Positions 1-8,549 of a DNA stretch of 64,000 nt are shown piece after piece. The notes beneath the pieces were generated by a model that saw nothing but the letters and a program-made list of their open reading frames with translations, did no database searches and was not told the origin of the DNA. A program made the translations under genes and the position numbers. The DNA is from Dyella sp. RRB7 (GTDB lineage Bacteria > Pseudomonadota > Gammaproteobacteria > Xanthomonadales > Rhodanobacteraceae), in NCBI RefSeq assembly GCF_022761115.1, contig NZ_JAKWJS010000002.1:1-64000 (forward strand). The letters are read 5' to 3'. Numbering within the stretch: position 1 is the first letter of the stretch; each line of letters begins with the position of its first letter.

Positions 1-934
1 TCGAATCCTCCATCGAAGGGAGTGGCGATTATCTCGCCAAGGAGGGGGCGGACCATCCCATTAGTGGTGACCGCACCCGCCCGGCGGGCGATGGTGCGGC
101 AACTGATGGACCGAGGCCTGAGCGAGCGCCGCGCGTTGGTCGTGGTGCAGATGAGCCCCAGCGCGTTGCGCTACACGCCACGAGCGGACCGCAACGAGGC
201 GCTGCGCGAACGCATCCTGGCCCTGGCACACCGGCACAAGCGCTACGGCGTCGGGATGATTTATCTGAAGCTCCGTCAGGAAGGGCAACTCGTGAACTAC
301 AAACGCGTCGAGCGGCTGTATCAGGAAGCGAAGCTTCAGGTGCGGCGACGTAAGCGGAAGAAAGTGCCCGTGGGCGAACGGCAGCCGCTGTTGCGGCCGA
401 CGGCAGCCAACCAGGTCTGGTCGATGGATTTCGTCTTCGATCGCACGGCGGACGGGCGCGTCATCAAGTGCCTGACCGTCGTCGACGATGCCACCCACGA
501 GGCCGTCGTCATCGAAGTCGAGCGAGCCATCTCCGGCACTGGCGTCACGCGCGTACTGGATCGCCTTGCACTCGGCCGTGGCCTACCCACCGTCATCCGG
601 AGTGACAACGGCAAGGAGTTCTGTGGCAAGGCCATGGTCAGCTGGGCACACGAACGCGGCGTACAGCTTCGTCTGATCGAACCGGGCAAGCCAAACCAGA
701 ACGCCTACATCGAATCGTTCAATGGCCGCCTCCGCGACGAGTGCCTCAACGAGCACTGGTTCCCCAGTCTGCTGCACGCGCGCACCGAGATCGAAACCTG
801 GCGTCGGGAATACAACGAGGAGCGACCCAAGAAGGCATTGGGTGGGCTAACGCCCGCCGCCTACGCCGAGCAGCTAAAGTAACCCCGGGCTCTAATTCGC
901 TCCGCTACTGAAGGCGGGGGGACGTCGCCCGTCA
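1..934 (+). mobile_element. IS3-family insertion sequence, right part
   Basis: The window opens inside an IS3-family element: the orfB transposase runs to 882 and about 50 bases of non-coding end follow. IS3 elements end in CA on this strand, and a plausible right terminus is the GTCA at 931-934, after a GC-rich stretch at 914-930. OrfA and the left end lie outside the window, so terminal repeats and target duplication cannot be checked. The exact right boundary is inferred. Confidence 0.75.
22..882 (+). CDS. IS3-family transposase OrfB (DDE integrase)
   Basis: This is the catalytic half of an IS3-type transposase, which cuts and joins the element ends. An HTH_21-like segment (about residues 50-100) precedes the integrase core. 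The DDE residues are visible: first Asp in WSMDF, second Asp in IRSDNGKEF, and Glu in [14 protein letters not shown]; the C-terminus carries the usual [18 protein letters not shown]. In this family OrfB is normally made as an OrfA-OrfB fusion by -1 frameshifting, so the ATG at 22 is probably not the real start and the natural OrfB region begins near 60. The reading frame is intact to its stop, so the element may still be active. Confidence 0.88.
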   Translation: MAIISPRRGRTIPLVVTAPARRAMVRQLMDRGLSERRALVVVQMSPSALRYTPRADRNEALRERILALAHRHKRYGVGMIYLKLRQEGQLVNYKRVERLYQEAKLQVRRRKRKKVPVGERQPLLRPTAANQVWSMDFVFDRTADGRVIKCLTVVDDATHEAVVIEVERAISGTGVTRVLDRLALGRGLPTVIRSDNGKEFCGKAMVSWAHERGVQLRLIEPGKPNQNAYIESFNGRLRDECLNEHWFPSLLHARTEIETWRREYNEERPKKALGGLTPAAYAEQLK

Positions 935-1070
935 GAAGATCGAAAGCTGGAGACAGGATTACAATCATTTCCGCACGCACTCATCGCTCGGTGATGTCCC
1001 TCCGGCCGAGTTTGCCGCACGATTCACTTCCAACCCCAAGGCTGAATTTTTCAGTTCATGCCGGACCTAA
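933..1070 (+). pseudogene. 3' remnant of a second IS3-family transposase
   Basis: A 45-codon open stretch ending at TAA 1068-1070 reads as the C-terminal tail of another IS3 OrfB: it contains [10 protein letters not shown] and [18 protein letters not shown], matching the conserved YN..RPHSSLG..TP.EFA ending. It differs from the tail of the neighbouring intact OrfB, so it is a different element. No start or catalytic core is present. The simplest reading is that the intact element inserted into this older copy, leaving the rest upstream of the window or deleted. Confidence 0.8.
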
Positions 1071-1148
1071 CGTGGGGAGGACGTCAAGATCGTTCTTGTC
1101 CCAGGAATTGAACATCGCCTCACGGTAACGGGCACTGGCAACGGACAG

Positions 1149-1559
1149 TCATTTCCCCCGAATGATGATGGGTTCGCCGTCGGCGCCGATCATCTTCAAT
1201 TCGAAGCCATCTGAAGTCTGCCGATACTCGATGTTGACGGTGAGTGGCAGGACTTGTGCGACTGTCTGGGGATACTTGCCGTGGAAGACGGCGTAATCGT
1301 GAATGGCCTTGGCGGCCAGCATCAGCGAGGCATGCTGCCCGGCCTTGATTTCATCCGGTGAAGGTCCGGCGGGCCAGGGATTCAAGGTTCCCTGAAAGCG
1401 CAGCACCAGTGCGATCAAGCTGAGGACGAGCAACGCCGGCAGCCCCCACTTGATGCGCCGCCTAGGTGGTGGCGGCTCCCGCTCCACGGGCGGCTTGGCC
1501 GGGTCTTTCCGGCTCTGCCTTACCAGCTTTTCCCATTCGTCCTGGATCGAGTCATTCAT
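1149..1559 (-). CDS. Single-pass membrane protein of unknown function
   Basis: 136 residues. The N-terminal 45 residues are charged and proline-rich (PPVEREPPPPRRR) and presumably cytoplasmic; one hydrophobic helix (WGLPALLVLSLIALVL, about residues 37-55) is followed by a C-terminal domain of about 80 residues. Its ATG overlaps the stop of the upstream pseudopilin gene as ATGA (1556-1559), so the two are translationally coupled and probably act together in pilus or secretion assembly. I do not recognise a named family. The longer frame upstream of 1559 is a shadow of the pseudopilin gene and was not used. Confidence 0.7.
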   Translation of the reverse strand: MNDSIQDEWEKLVRQSRKDPAKPPVEREPPPPRRRIKWGLPALLVLSLIALVLRFQGTLNPWPAGPSPDEIKAGQHASLMLAAKAIHDYAVFHGKYPQTVAQVLPLTVNIEYRQTSDGFELKMIGADGEPIIIRGK

Positions 1560-2773
1560 GGCTTTATGGTCAATGAGGGTTTCACGCCATCCCATAGCGT
1601 GGAGGTACTGCCGCTGTTCGGCGGGTTGTAATCCACGACTTGCACCACGCTTATCTGGGCATTGGAACCAAGCGGCAGTCCGCCGTAGCTGTAACTCGTA
1701 CAGCCGGTCGTGGGGTTGATCATCTGGTTCACCTGGAAATTGGCGTACTGCGTGACCACCTGGAAGATCGCAGACGTGTTGGTCTGGCCAGTAAGCGCGC
1801 CGCCGCCTGCGCCACCGATGCAAATCTGCGCGGAGGCCGTCCAGGTGTCGCCATTGATCGTACCGCTGCCGGTGATGTTCGAATTTCCCGATGCGGACGA
1901 TGTTGGATTACTTGTATTGGGTGGATTGCCGCTGCCCGGCGAGCTGCCCCCGGAGGAAGCGACGCCGCTCGCACTCGATGTGGCGCCCGCTGGGCTGGAA
2001 CCCGTGCCGGTCGAAGTCGTGGTGTTGCCCGTCGATGTACTGGCGTTGCCTGACCCGCTGGTTGTGCCCGAATTCGAACCTGCCGGAGGCGTGGCTGATC
2101 CAGTGGTTATGCCGGAACCCACATTGATCGAGGTGTCCTTCGATTCGCTGCCGGGCGTACCCGTCGGGCTGCTACCGCCCGTCGAACTTCCATTGCCGGC
2201 AACGGTGTTTCCCGTGGCCGTGGCCGATCCACCGTAAATGGGATAAATCAGTTGTGCGGCGGACGCCACCGACGATGACTGAATCCAGACCTTGTCGCCA
2301 TCCCCAAACGGCAACATGGCACGCAGTACGCGCAACCGGAGTACGGCGGCGGTGTTGCTGGCCGTAGCGATGAGCGCATAGGTATCGTTCGCGGGGAACG
2401 AGGAAAACGTGCCTGCGGGCGCGCGTATGAGTTGGAAGGTCAGGCCATCGAGGCCGTTGAATTCCTGTGTGTCCAGCGAGCCGGTCAGCGCCGGCGGAAC
2501 GGCCCCCGGCACGCTATCCCGTTCCAGGCTTGTTTCCGCGTCCGCGTCGGTCCTTATGGCGATGACCGTCCGGATATGGTCGTAGTACACCAGCGTTTGC
2601 GCGGTCTCGGCCTTCAATACGTAAACCCGATAGGTGGCCACACCCAGTGACGCCAGGATGGCCACGATGGCGACGACTATCGCCAGTTCGATCAAGGTAA
2701 ACCCCAAGGAGCGCCGTCGCGCTTGGGTGGCATCCACGAACCGAGGCGAGGGACGCAACATGCGAAGACCCAT
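1556..2773 (-). CDS. Type IV pilin-like (pseudopilin) protein with Gly/Ser/Thr-rich insert
   Basis: The prepilin signature RRRSLG|FTLIELAIVVAI sits at residues 19-36, with the peptidase cleavage Gly24 and the conserved Glu at mature position 5. The leader before the cleavage site is long. After an N-terminal alpha-1 helix and a globular part (to about residue 190) comes a low-complexity Gly/Ser/Thr/Asn/Pro stretch of more than 100 residues, then a C-terminal domain of about 90 residues with two Cys that could form a disulfide. At 405 residues it is much longer than a major pilin. The start is uncertain: AAGGA abuts the ATG at 2773, and an in-frame ATG at 2761 has a longer spacing. It faces the response-regulator gene across a 295-base divergent gap. 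Confidence 0.85.
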   Translation of the reverse strand: MGLRMLRPSPRFVDATQARRRSLGFTLIELAIVVAIVAILASLGVATYRVYVLKAETAQTLVYYDHIRTVIAIRTDADAETSLERDSVPGAVPPALTGSLDTQEFNGLDGLTFQLIRAPAGTFSSFPANDTYALIATASNTAAVLRLRVLRAMLPFGDGDKVWIQSSSVASAAQLIYPIYGGSATATGNTVAGNGSSTGGSSPTGTPGSESKDTSINVGSGITTGSATPPAGSNSGTTSGSGNASTSTGNTTTSTGTGSSPAGATSSASGVASSGGSSPGSGNPPNTSNPTSSASGNSNITGSGTINGDTWTASAQICIGGAGGGALTGQTNTSAIFQVVTQYANFQVNQMINPTTGCTSYSYGGLPLGSNAQISVVQVVDYNPPNSGSTSTLWDGVKPSLTIKP

Positions 2774-3068
2774 TCCTTAGGGATGTCGAGAAGTTATAAA
2801 CCGCCTTGCCTAACAGTCAAGAACGGCGGGGCGTGGAACCTGCTTCGGTACGATGGGCCGCATTGGTCGCCGCCAGCCATGTGCTCCAACGCGCACATAC
2901 GTATTGGCTACGGCATGCTGGCGATGATGTTACGAATCGCCCCGCTTGGCGATAGAGGCGACTGCCGTCCCGTCTTCATCCGCCCGGCAGCGCCCCCACT
3001 TGATGAAACGGCCAGTGCGACGCAGTATTTGCCATGAGTTCCGCCCCGATGATTCATCAGGAGCACGA

Positions 3069-3467
3069 ATGACCGAGTCCAGGAAAGTACGGGTTCTGTT
3101 GGCGGACGACGAGAAGCATGTACGCCAGCTAGTGAAGGCTGTCCTTATCCCGTTCCATTGCGAGATCGTTGCCGAGGCGGAAAACGGCGCCCAGGCGGTG
3201 GATCTGTACAGGGAGCTTCGGCCGGATGTCGTGCTGCTCGACATCAACATGCCAGTCAAGGATGGCCGGGAGGCTTTGCGCCAGATCATCGCGTTCGATC
3301 CCGAGGCAGTGGTGGTCATGCTGACTTCGATGTCCGATCTCGCCTCCATCCAGGGCAGCCTTGACGAGGGCGCCACGCACTACATCAGAAAGGACACGCC
3401 TCCGGCGGAGATGCGGGAGCTGCTTTCCGATGTGTGGAAAGAACACTTCCAGGCCGCGCCGCCATGA
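3069..3467 (+). CDS. CheY-like single-domain response regulator
   Basis: A 132-residue stand-alone receiver domain. The acidic pair Asp13-Asp14, phosphoacceptor Asp58 (VVLLDINMP), Thr86 and Lys108 are all in place, so it should be phosphorylatable. No output domain follows. The start is ATG 3069, preceded by CAGGAG; the frame is open further upstream but without a good ribosome site. It overlaps the next gene by ATGA and is two genes ahead of a PilB/GspE ATPase, suggesting control of that motor. The PAS-PAS histidine kinase at 5302-6819 is the nearest candidate partner; pairing is inferred from proximity. Confidence 0.9.
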   Translation: MTESRKVRVLLADDEKHVRQLVKAVLIPFHCEIVAEAENGAQAVDLYRELRPDVVLLDINMPVKDGREALRQIIAFDPEAVVVMLTSMSDLASIQGSLDEGATHYIRKDTPPAEMRELLSDVWKEHFQAAPP

Positions 3468-3625
3468 GCGAGAAACCGATAGAGGCCGACGACGACCGGC
3501 TCGAACTGCACCGGCTGCTGCGCGAGATGGAAGCCGAGGCCGAGGAGAAGCCGCAGGGTCCGGTCAAGCAGTCCGATATCCTGGAACTCATCAAGAACAG
3601 AAAGAAGCGTGACCCCCATGGCTAG
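3464..3625 (+). CDS. Small charged protein between response regulator and ATPase
   Basis: 53 residues, rich in Glu, Asp, Lys and Arg, with a predicted helical stretch (DDRLELHRLLREMEAEAEEK). It starts at an ATG that overlaps the regulator stop (ATGA, 3464-3467) and its end overlaps the ATPase gene by 8 nt. Overlap on both sides argues that it is a real coupled cistron. No family is recognised; a small adaptor for the receiver or the ATPase would fit the position, but that is only a guess. Confidence 0.65.
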   Translation: MSEKPIEADDDRLELHRLLREMEAEAEEKPQGPVKQSDILELIKNRKKRDPHG

Positions 3626-5318
3626 ATCCGATTTCCTGCAAAGCCTGGTGGAACACGGCATCGTGCATGAATCGGAAGCCGAGGAATTGCCGCTGCGGTA
3701 CGGCAACAAGGATTTCGACATCGCCATCGGTCTCTACGGCCATCTTTCATTGCCGGACGATCGTGAACTTCTTGGCCATCTATACGGCACCAGCATCGGC
3801 AAGGCCTATGTGCCCCTGGCGCGGACCCTGTTCCAGGCCGAAGCGCTGGAAAAGCTGGTTCGCGACATGGCGCTCAAGCTGCAGTGCATCCCCATCTACT
3901 ATCTGGGCAATGTATTGACCTGCGCCACCGCGCGTCCGGAGGATGAGGCGGCGACAGCCACGCTCTCCAGGCTGGTGGGGAGCGCGGTGAGCACGGTATT
4001 CGCCTTCCCGCAGGAGATCGCCAACTACATCGAGATCGAGTATGGCAACCAGGAGGATCTGCAGCGGGTATGCGATGAGCTATCGGATCAGGCTCGCAAT
4101 CCGGATCAGATCACGCCAGAGCAACTGAAGCAGTTCGCGTCTTCCGCCGGGGTGGTACATCTGGTGCGGGGCTTGCTGCTCTACTGCATCAAGAACAATG
4201 CCAGCGACATTCACATCCAGCCCACGGCCAAGGCGTTGGCGATCAGGTTTCGTATCGATGGCCAGCTGCATACCTTGCTGACGCTTGGCAGCGCCTTGAA
4301 GGAGCCGCTGCTTATCCGCCTGAAGGTGCTGTCGGGCCTCAATGTGGTCGAGCGACGCCTGCCGCAAGATGGCCGCGTCAGTCTCGAATTGCGCGACAAA
4401 AGCTACGATTTCAGGCTTTCGACGGTGCCGACGGCGTTCGGCGAAAAGGCCGTGCTGCGCGCCATCGGTTCGTCCGACCAGGTGGTGAAGTCGCTGGACG
4501 AGCTGGGACTTTCCCGGCGCAATCGCAAGCTGCTCGGCGACATGATCAAGGTTTCGCATGGGGTCTTGTACGTCACCGGCCCCACTGGCTCGGGCAAGAC
4601 GACCACGCTCTATTCGGCCCTGTCCAGCCTCAATACGCCGGACATCAATATCGTCACGGTCGAGGACCCTGTCGAGCTGCGCATCGATGGGTTGTCGCAG
4701 ATCCAGGTGAACACAGCGGTCGAGCTGGATTTTCCCAGGTCGCTGCGGGCCATTCTCCGGCAGGATCCGGAAGTGGTGCTCGTGGGCGAAATTCGCGATC
4801 TGGAAACCGCCCGCATCGCTTCCCAGGCGGCGCTGACGGGTCATCTGGTGATGACCACGCTGCATACGAACAATTCGTTTCAGGCGATCACCCGATTGGT
4901 GGACATCGGGCTGGACCCGTACCTGGTGGCGCCGTCCGTGATTGGCGTGGTGGCGCAGCGGCTGGTGCGCAGAATCTGCCTGCACTGCAAGGAGAAGTAC
5001 GCCGCCACGGCGGATGTCCTCAATGTCTTGTTCAAGGACTGGACCAACGAAGAGGTGTATTTCTATCGCGGGCGTGGATGCGAGGCCTGCGGTAACTCCG
5101 GTTATGCCGGCCGGATAGCGGTCCACGAGATATTCGTGGTGACTGATGGCATTCGCGACATGATCACCAAGCATGCCTCGATTACCGAAATCGAACGTGA
5201 AGCCGTGCGCCATGGATTTACATCGATGCGGTACGACGGCATCCTGAAAGCCTTGCAAGGCCTGACTACGGTTGATGAAGTGGAGCGCGTGACGGCGGCC
5301 GTCAAGCGGCAGGGGTGA
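3618..5318 (+). CDS. PilB/GspE-type secretion/pilus assembly ATPase
   Basis: A hexameric cytoplasmic ATPase of the type II secretion / type IV pilus family, 566 residues from ATG 3618 (an in-frame GTG lies at 3609). An MshEN/GspE_N-like N-terminal domain (about 1-150) precedes the motor domain. Walker A GPTGSGKTTT is at 321-330, followed by the Asp box (VEDPVELR), the Walker B region (LVGEIRDLETA) and the His box (MTTLHTNN). A four-cysteine zinc motif (CLHC...CEAC) near the C-terminus is typical of PilB/GspE rather than PilT. No platform protein or prepilin peptidase is next to it, so it must use partners elsewhere or belong to a minor system with the pseudopilin at 1556-2773. Confidence 0.93.
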   Translation: MARSDFLQSLVEHGIVHESEAEELPLRYGNKDFDIAIGLYGHLSLPDDRELLGHLYGTSIGKAYVPLARTLFQAEALEKLVRDMALKLQCIPIYYLGNVLTCATARPEDEAATATLSRLVGSAVSTVFAFPQEIANYIEIEYGNQEDLQRVCDELSDQARNPDQITPEQLKQFASSAGVVHLVRGLLLYCIKNNASDIHIQPTAKALAIRFRIDGQLHTLLTLGSALKEPLLIRLKVLSGLNVVERRLPQDGRVSLELRDKSYDFRLSTVPTAFGEKAVLRAIGSSDQVVKSLDELGLSRRNRKLLGDMIKVSHGVLYVTGPTGSGKTTTLYSALSSLNTPDINIVTVEDPVELRIDGLSQIQVNTAVELDFPRSLRAILRQDPEVVLVGEIRDLETARIASQAALTGHLVMTTLHTNNSFQAITRLVDIGLDPYLVAPSVIGVVAQRLVRRICLHCKEKYAATADVLNVLFKDWTNEEVYFYRGRGCEACGNSGYAGRIAVHEIFVVTDGIRDMITKHASITEIEREAVRHGFTSMRYDGILKALQGLTTVDEVERVTAAVKRQG

Positions 5319-6819
5319 AGGGGTTGCCCGGGGCGCGGAAGGGTAGCTGGGCCCAGAAATAGGCACCTTGTCCCGGCACGCTGTCGCAACCGACCTGGCC
5401 GCCATGCAGTTCGATGATGGCCTTGACGATCGACAGCCCCAGGCCCGTCGAGGATTCCCCGGCGGTCGGGCGCGCGCTCAGCTTCTTGAACTTGCCGAAC
5501 AGCTTGGACTTGTCCTCGTCGGTCAAACCTGGCCCCTGGTCGCGCACGCCGAACTCGATCCAGCGGCCATCGGCGGTAGGGGCCAGCGACACCGTTACCG
5601 CCTTGCCCGGCGGTGAATACTTGATGGCGTTGCTGATGTAATTGTCGAACGCTTCGCGCAAGCGGGTCTTGTCGCCCAGGAAGTGGATGTTCGGGGTGAT
5701 GGCGGTGGTTACTTGAATATGCTTGCGCCCCGCGGAAGGGACGGCGAACTGCGTGAGGTCCGTCGCCAGCGCGCTCAGATCGATGTCGGCCTCGCTGATC
5801 GCCAAGCCTTGCTGTTCCAGCCCTTCGTTGGCCAGGATGCCCTTGACCACCTCGAACATATGGCTGGAAGCCTCGTGGATGCTCTTGAGGAATTCGATGT
5901 CCTGCTCGGAAGCCCCCGGCTCGGCCTTCTTCATGTCGAGCATGATCTCGGCCAGTCCGGCAATGGATGAAAGCGGATTCTTGAGATCGTGGCTCGCGAT
6001 GGCCAGCAACTCGCCCTTGGCCTTGTAGGCCGCCTCCGCAGCCTCTTTCTTGGCCCTCAGCTCTTCCTGCGCACGGCGTTCCGATACGTCCACGATGGAA
6101 GCGAGGACCATGAGATGGTCCTCGGTCTGAATGGGATTGAGGCCCACCTCGATCGGCATCTCGGTACCATCCTTGCGCAAGCCCACCAGGTCGCGTCCGG
6201 AGCCCATGTAGCGCGTTTGGGCATGCGCGAAGAAGCCATCGCGCAGGGCACCGTGATGCGGCCGAAACCGTTCCGGGATCAGCATTTCCACCTGCGCGTG
6301 CAGCAGTTCCTCCTGCGAATACCCAAAAAGTACGGAGGCCTGTTGATTGGCCAGCGTAATGGAGCCATTGCGGTCGACGAGCAACATGGCATTGGGCGCC
6401 GATTCGACCACCTGACGGAACCGCTCCTCGCTGCGCTTGCGCTCGGTGATATCCACCACGGTCGCGAGTACCCAGATGCCGTCGACGAGCACCAGCGGAT
6501 TCAGGCCAATTTCGATCTGGAACTCGGTGCCATCCTTGCGCAGCGCATAGAGATCACGTCCCGTGCCCATGGCGCGCAGGGTAGGGTTGTCGCCATACCC
6601 TGCGCGCAGCGCCGGATGTCCCTCGCGGTAACGCTCTGGTATCAGTATCTCGACGCGTTGGCCGATCAATTCCGAATTGGTGTAGCCAAACAGCACCTCG
6701 CACTGGCGATTGACATAGGCGATGCGGCCGTCGTTGTTGACCAGAAGCACGGCGCTGGGCGATGACTCGACAATCAGGTGGAACGTAATGTCGGTGAGTT
6801 TCGCTGCTGGGATTTCCAT
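5302..6819 (-). CDS. PAS-PAS sensor histidine kinase
   Basis: 505 residues without membrane segments. Two PAS domains (about 10-125 and 132-248) are strikingly alike, sharing PERxRxxHxALRxG, GSGRDL/GTGRDL, LRKDGTE and the IEVGLNPI/IEIGLNPL core, so they look like a tandem duplication. A short coiled coil leads into HisKA with His277 (ASHDLKNPL), then a HATPase_c domain with N box (NYISNAIKYS), G1 (DQGPGL) and G2 (TGLGLS). It lacks a receiver domain. Its 3' end overlaps that of the convergent ATPase gene by 17 nt. It probably senses a cytoplasmic signal; the ligand is unknown. The CheY-like protein at 3069 is a candidate phosphoacceptor. Confidence 0.92.
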   Translation of the reverse strand: MEIPAAKLTDITFHLIVESSPSAVLLVNNDGRIAYVNRQCEVLFGYTNSELIGQRVEILIPERYREGHPALRAGYGDNPTLRAMGTGRDLYALRKDGTEFQIEIGLNPLVLVDGIWVLATVVDITERKRSEERFRQVVESAPNAMLLVDRNGSITLANQQASVLFGYSQEELLHAQVEMLIPERFRPHHGALRDGFFAHAQTRYMGSGRDLVGLRKDGTEMPIEVGLNPIQTEDHLMVLASIVDVSERRAQEELRAKKEAAEAAYKAKGELLAIASHDLKNPLSSIAGLAEIMLDMKKAEPGASEQDIEFLKSIHEASSHMFEVVKGILANEGLEQQGLAISEADIDLSALATDLTQFAVPSAGRKHIQVTTAITPNIHFLGDKTRLREAFDNYISNAIKYSPPGKAVTVSLAPTADGRWIEFGVRDQGPGLTDEDKSKLFGKFKKLSARPTAGESSTGLGLSIVKAIIELHGGQVGCDSVPGQGAYFWAQLPFRAPGNPFTPAA

Positions 6820-6870
6820 GATCCATTCTGTGTGGGCTCGGACAATAGGAGGTGCCGCTGGACGATGGTG

Positions 6871-7110
6871 CTAGGGGGATTCCGCATCCATGCCGCTCTC
6901 GTTCCCGCGCTTTACTACATGTAGTTCGTAACCAGCTGCATCGAAAAGACGCAGCACAACCTTCAGGCTCATATCTTCCTTGGCAACGGTTTCCATGCGC
7001 GAAACCGTCGAGCGCGTTACACCCGCCAGCTCAGCAAGTTGCTGCTGGGATAGTTTCGCGGTCGTGCGCATCTGGCGCAGCTTATGGGCAACATCCTGGA
7101 GTGTAAGCAC
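6871..7110 (-). CDS. Xre/HipB-like helix-turn-helix regulator
   Basis: A compact DNA-binding protein: the HTH_3 fold spans LRQMRTTAKLSQQQLAELAG and VTRSTVSRMETV, with the usual LSQ...LA...G.....S..E pattern. It resembles HipB-type solitary Xre domains with a short C-terminal beta tail (YELHVVKRG). No ATG lies before the domain: GTG 7110 is chosen; a TTG at 7158 would add 16 residues. Neither has a clear ribosome site and the DNA just upstream is AT-rich, so a leaderless message is possible. There is no hipA-like toxin beside it, so it is an orphan regulator as far as the window shows. Confidence 0.72.
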   Translation of the reverse strand: MLTLQDVAHKLRQMRTTAKLSQQQLAELAGVTRSTVSRMETVAKEDMSLKVVLRLFDAAGYELHVVKRGNESGMDAESP

Positions 7111-7655
7111 TTTAATGAATGCACAGAGTCGAGTTGCATGGTGGAGGGGAGTCGGCAACGCCCACGGCTCGTGAAGGGACCATTCCTCATTTGCGATGAG
7201 CCATTACGTTACTACGCCAGGTTCCAAATAAGTTCCGCCACTTTGTGCATAAGATGTGAAAGACACCCCACTTTGGAAGCGCACGGCTGGTGTTGCGCTC
7301 ACGTTGCCGTAACGAGCAACGCGTTACTTAGGCGCCTTGGGGCTGGCTGCCATCGGTTGAGGCGGTGCTTCTGCTTGGGGAAGAGTTGTAGGCAATGGCG
7401 CGAGCGCGGTGGGGCCCGCCAGCGATGCGTTCAACCGGTTCCAGCCGGATCATATGGCTGTACTTTCGCCGCCCATGGAACCGGCGCGCGTATGGGCCAG
7501 TGCTCACGAGTCTGAATTCCCTCGCGTTCGCTCGAATCATTGAAGCGGCAGTGGCCGAGTCACGCCACGCCGACGGTCGGGGGCGTCGACAGCATGATGC
7601 GTCGGCGATTAAGGAGGTTTCTTCAGGTCAATCGAACCCAGAGGAGAGCGTCACC
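7111..7655. other. Intergenic stretch without a supported gene
   Basis: About 545 bases between divergent genes. The part near 7180-7260 is less GC-rich and should carry the promoter of the Xre gene. A strong Shine-Dalgarno-like AAGGAGGT lies at 7611-7618 but no start codon follows at usable spacing; translation of the next gene uses GAGGAG at 7641-7646. Open frames here have no ribosome sites or recognisable products. Confidence 0.5.
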
Positions 7656-8288
7656 ATGAACAAGCCGCATTTTTCGTCGTGGTATTTGTTCGGCATGGCA
7701 ATGGCCGTGACGGCGCCGTTGTGCGTATTCGCTCAGCCACAAGAAGTGGCGCATTCGTCGACCGTATCGACTACCGCGCATGAGATGGCAAGAGAAGAGA
7801 CCACGTTGACCGCCACGGTGGTCAGCGTGGATCCCAAGGCCCATTTCGTGACGTTGCGCGACCCCAATGGCAAGGAAACCACCATTGAGGCAGGCCCTGG
7901 CATACACAATCTCGATCAGCTCAAGCCGGGTGATGTGGTGACTACCCACTATCTGCGCGCCGTGGCGCTTCAGTTGCTGCCTGCCGATAGCGCTGAGACC
8001 GGTGTGGAGTACGAAGGCGGTTCGAGTTCCGCCGACAAGGGCGAGAAGCCGGCCATGGAGGCCAATCACGCGGTGACGGTGACCACCGAACTTACCGACA
8101 TCGATATAGAGCACCACACGGTGACCTTGACCGGCTCCGACGGCAAGCAGCGTACGGTCGAAGTGAAGGACCCGGAGCGTCGGGCCATGCTGGCCAAGCT
8201 CAAGGTGGGGGAACTGGTCCGCATTACCTACATGGAGGCCGTGGCGGTGACGGTGGCGCCCAAGGCGGCGTCCAAGCCCAAAAATTGA
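7656..8288 (+). CDS. Secreted protein with two homologous beta-rich repeats
   Basis: 210 residues with a clear Sec signal peptide (positively charged start, hydrophobic core to about residue 26, cleavage near VFAQ). The mature part contains two copies of one domain: repeat 1 (about 47-110) and repeat 2 (about 138-202) share TxTxVV/TELxxxD, HxVTLxxxxGKxxTxE, LKxGxxVxxxYxxAVAxxV. The repeats are short beta-barrel-like units. The start ATG 7656 has GAGGAG ten bases upstream; a good terminator follows at 8301. No enzyme motif is seen; a periplasmic binding or structural role would fit. It is followed by the small heat-shock gene but with its own terminator, so probably a separate unit. Confidence 0.8.
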   Translation: MNKPHFSSWYLFGMAMAVTAPLCVFAQPQEVAHSSTVSTTAHEMAREETTLTATVVSVDPKAHFVTLRDPNGKETTIEAGPGIHNLDQLKPGDVVTTHYLRAVALQLLPADSAETGVEYEGGSSSADKGEKPAMEANHAVTVTTELTDIDIEHHTVTLTGSDGKQRTVEVKDPERRAMLAKLKVGELVRITYMEAVAVTVAPKAASKPKN

Positions 8289-8300
8289 CGGACAGCTTTG

Positions 8301-8327
8301 GGAAGGCCACGCGACTGGCCTTCCTTT
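8301..8327 (+). terminator. Rho-independent terminator
   Basis: A perfect 9-bp stem GGAAGGCCA / TGGCCTTCC (8301-8309 and 8316-8324) with a 6-base loop followed by TTT, 12 bases after the stop of the secreted-protein gene. Confidence 0.75.
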
Positions 8328-8432
8328 CGCGCTCGATCCATCGGTGCGGGCGCAGGGGGGCGAATCCGGGCACACCGCCAAAGCCCTGTGCATGAAGCAA
8401 AACCATGCATTAATGGCCACTTTTGGGGGGGC

Positions 8433-8460
8433 TTGAACTACGCGGATATCTGATTATTTT
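8433..8460 (+). promoter_or_regulatory. Possible promoter of the small heat-shock gene
   Basis: TTGAAC (8433-8438), a 16-base spacer and TATTTT (8455-8460) resemble a sigma-70 promoter in an otherwise GC-rich region. The -35 is also part of CTTGAA, the sigma-32 -35 motif, but no CCCCAT-type -10 is found at 13-15 bases. A short hairpin (8467-8474 / 8481-8488) would lie at the start of the transcript. Confidence 0.35.
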
Positions 8461-8549
8461 TCCCTACGCCAGCCGCTTCGGGGTTGGCGATACCGTGCCA
8501 AGTCGCACGGCGATCAGTCCCTTCCATGTTGCTCACAGAGGATATGGCC

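Noticed and set aside
1-20. TCGAATCCT at the window start resembles a tRNA T-loop
   Set aside because: It lies within the IS3 transposase region and no acceptor stem or anticodon arm can be drawn.
1071-1148. A minus-strand open stretch here reads like protein (ARYREAMFNSWDKNDLD)
   Set aside because: It is about 30 codons, has no start or ribosome site, and matches nothing I know; it may be a gene remnant cut by the IS but cannot be supported.
8432-8460. Sigma-32 heat-shock promoter before hsp20
   Set aside because: CTTGAA is present but no CCCCAT-like -10 at the right distance.
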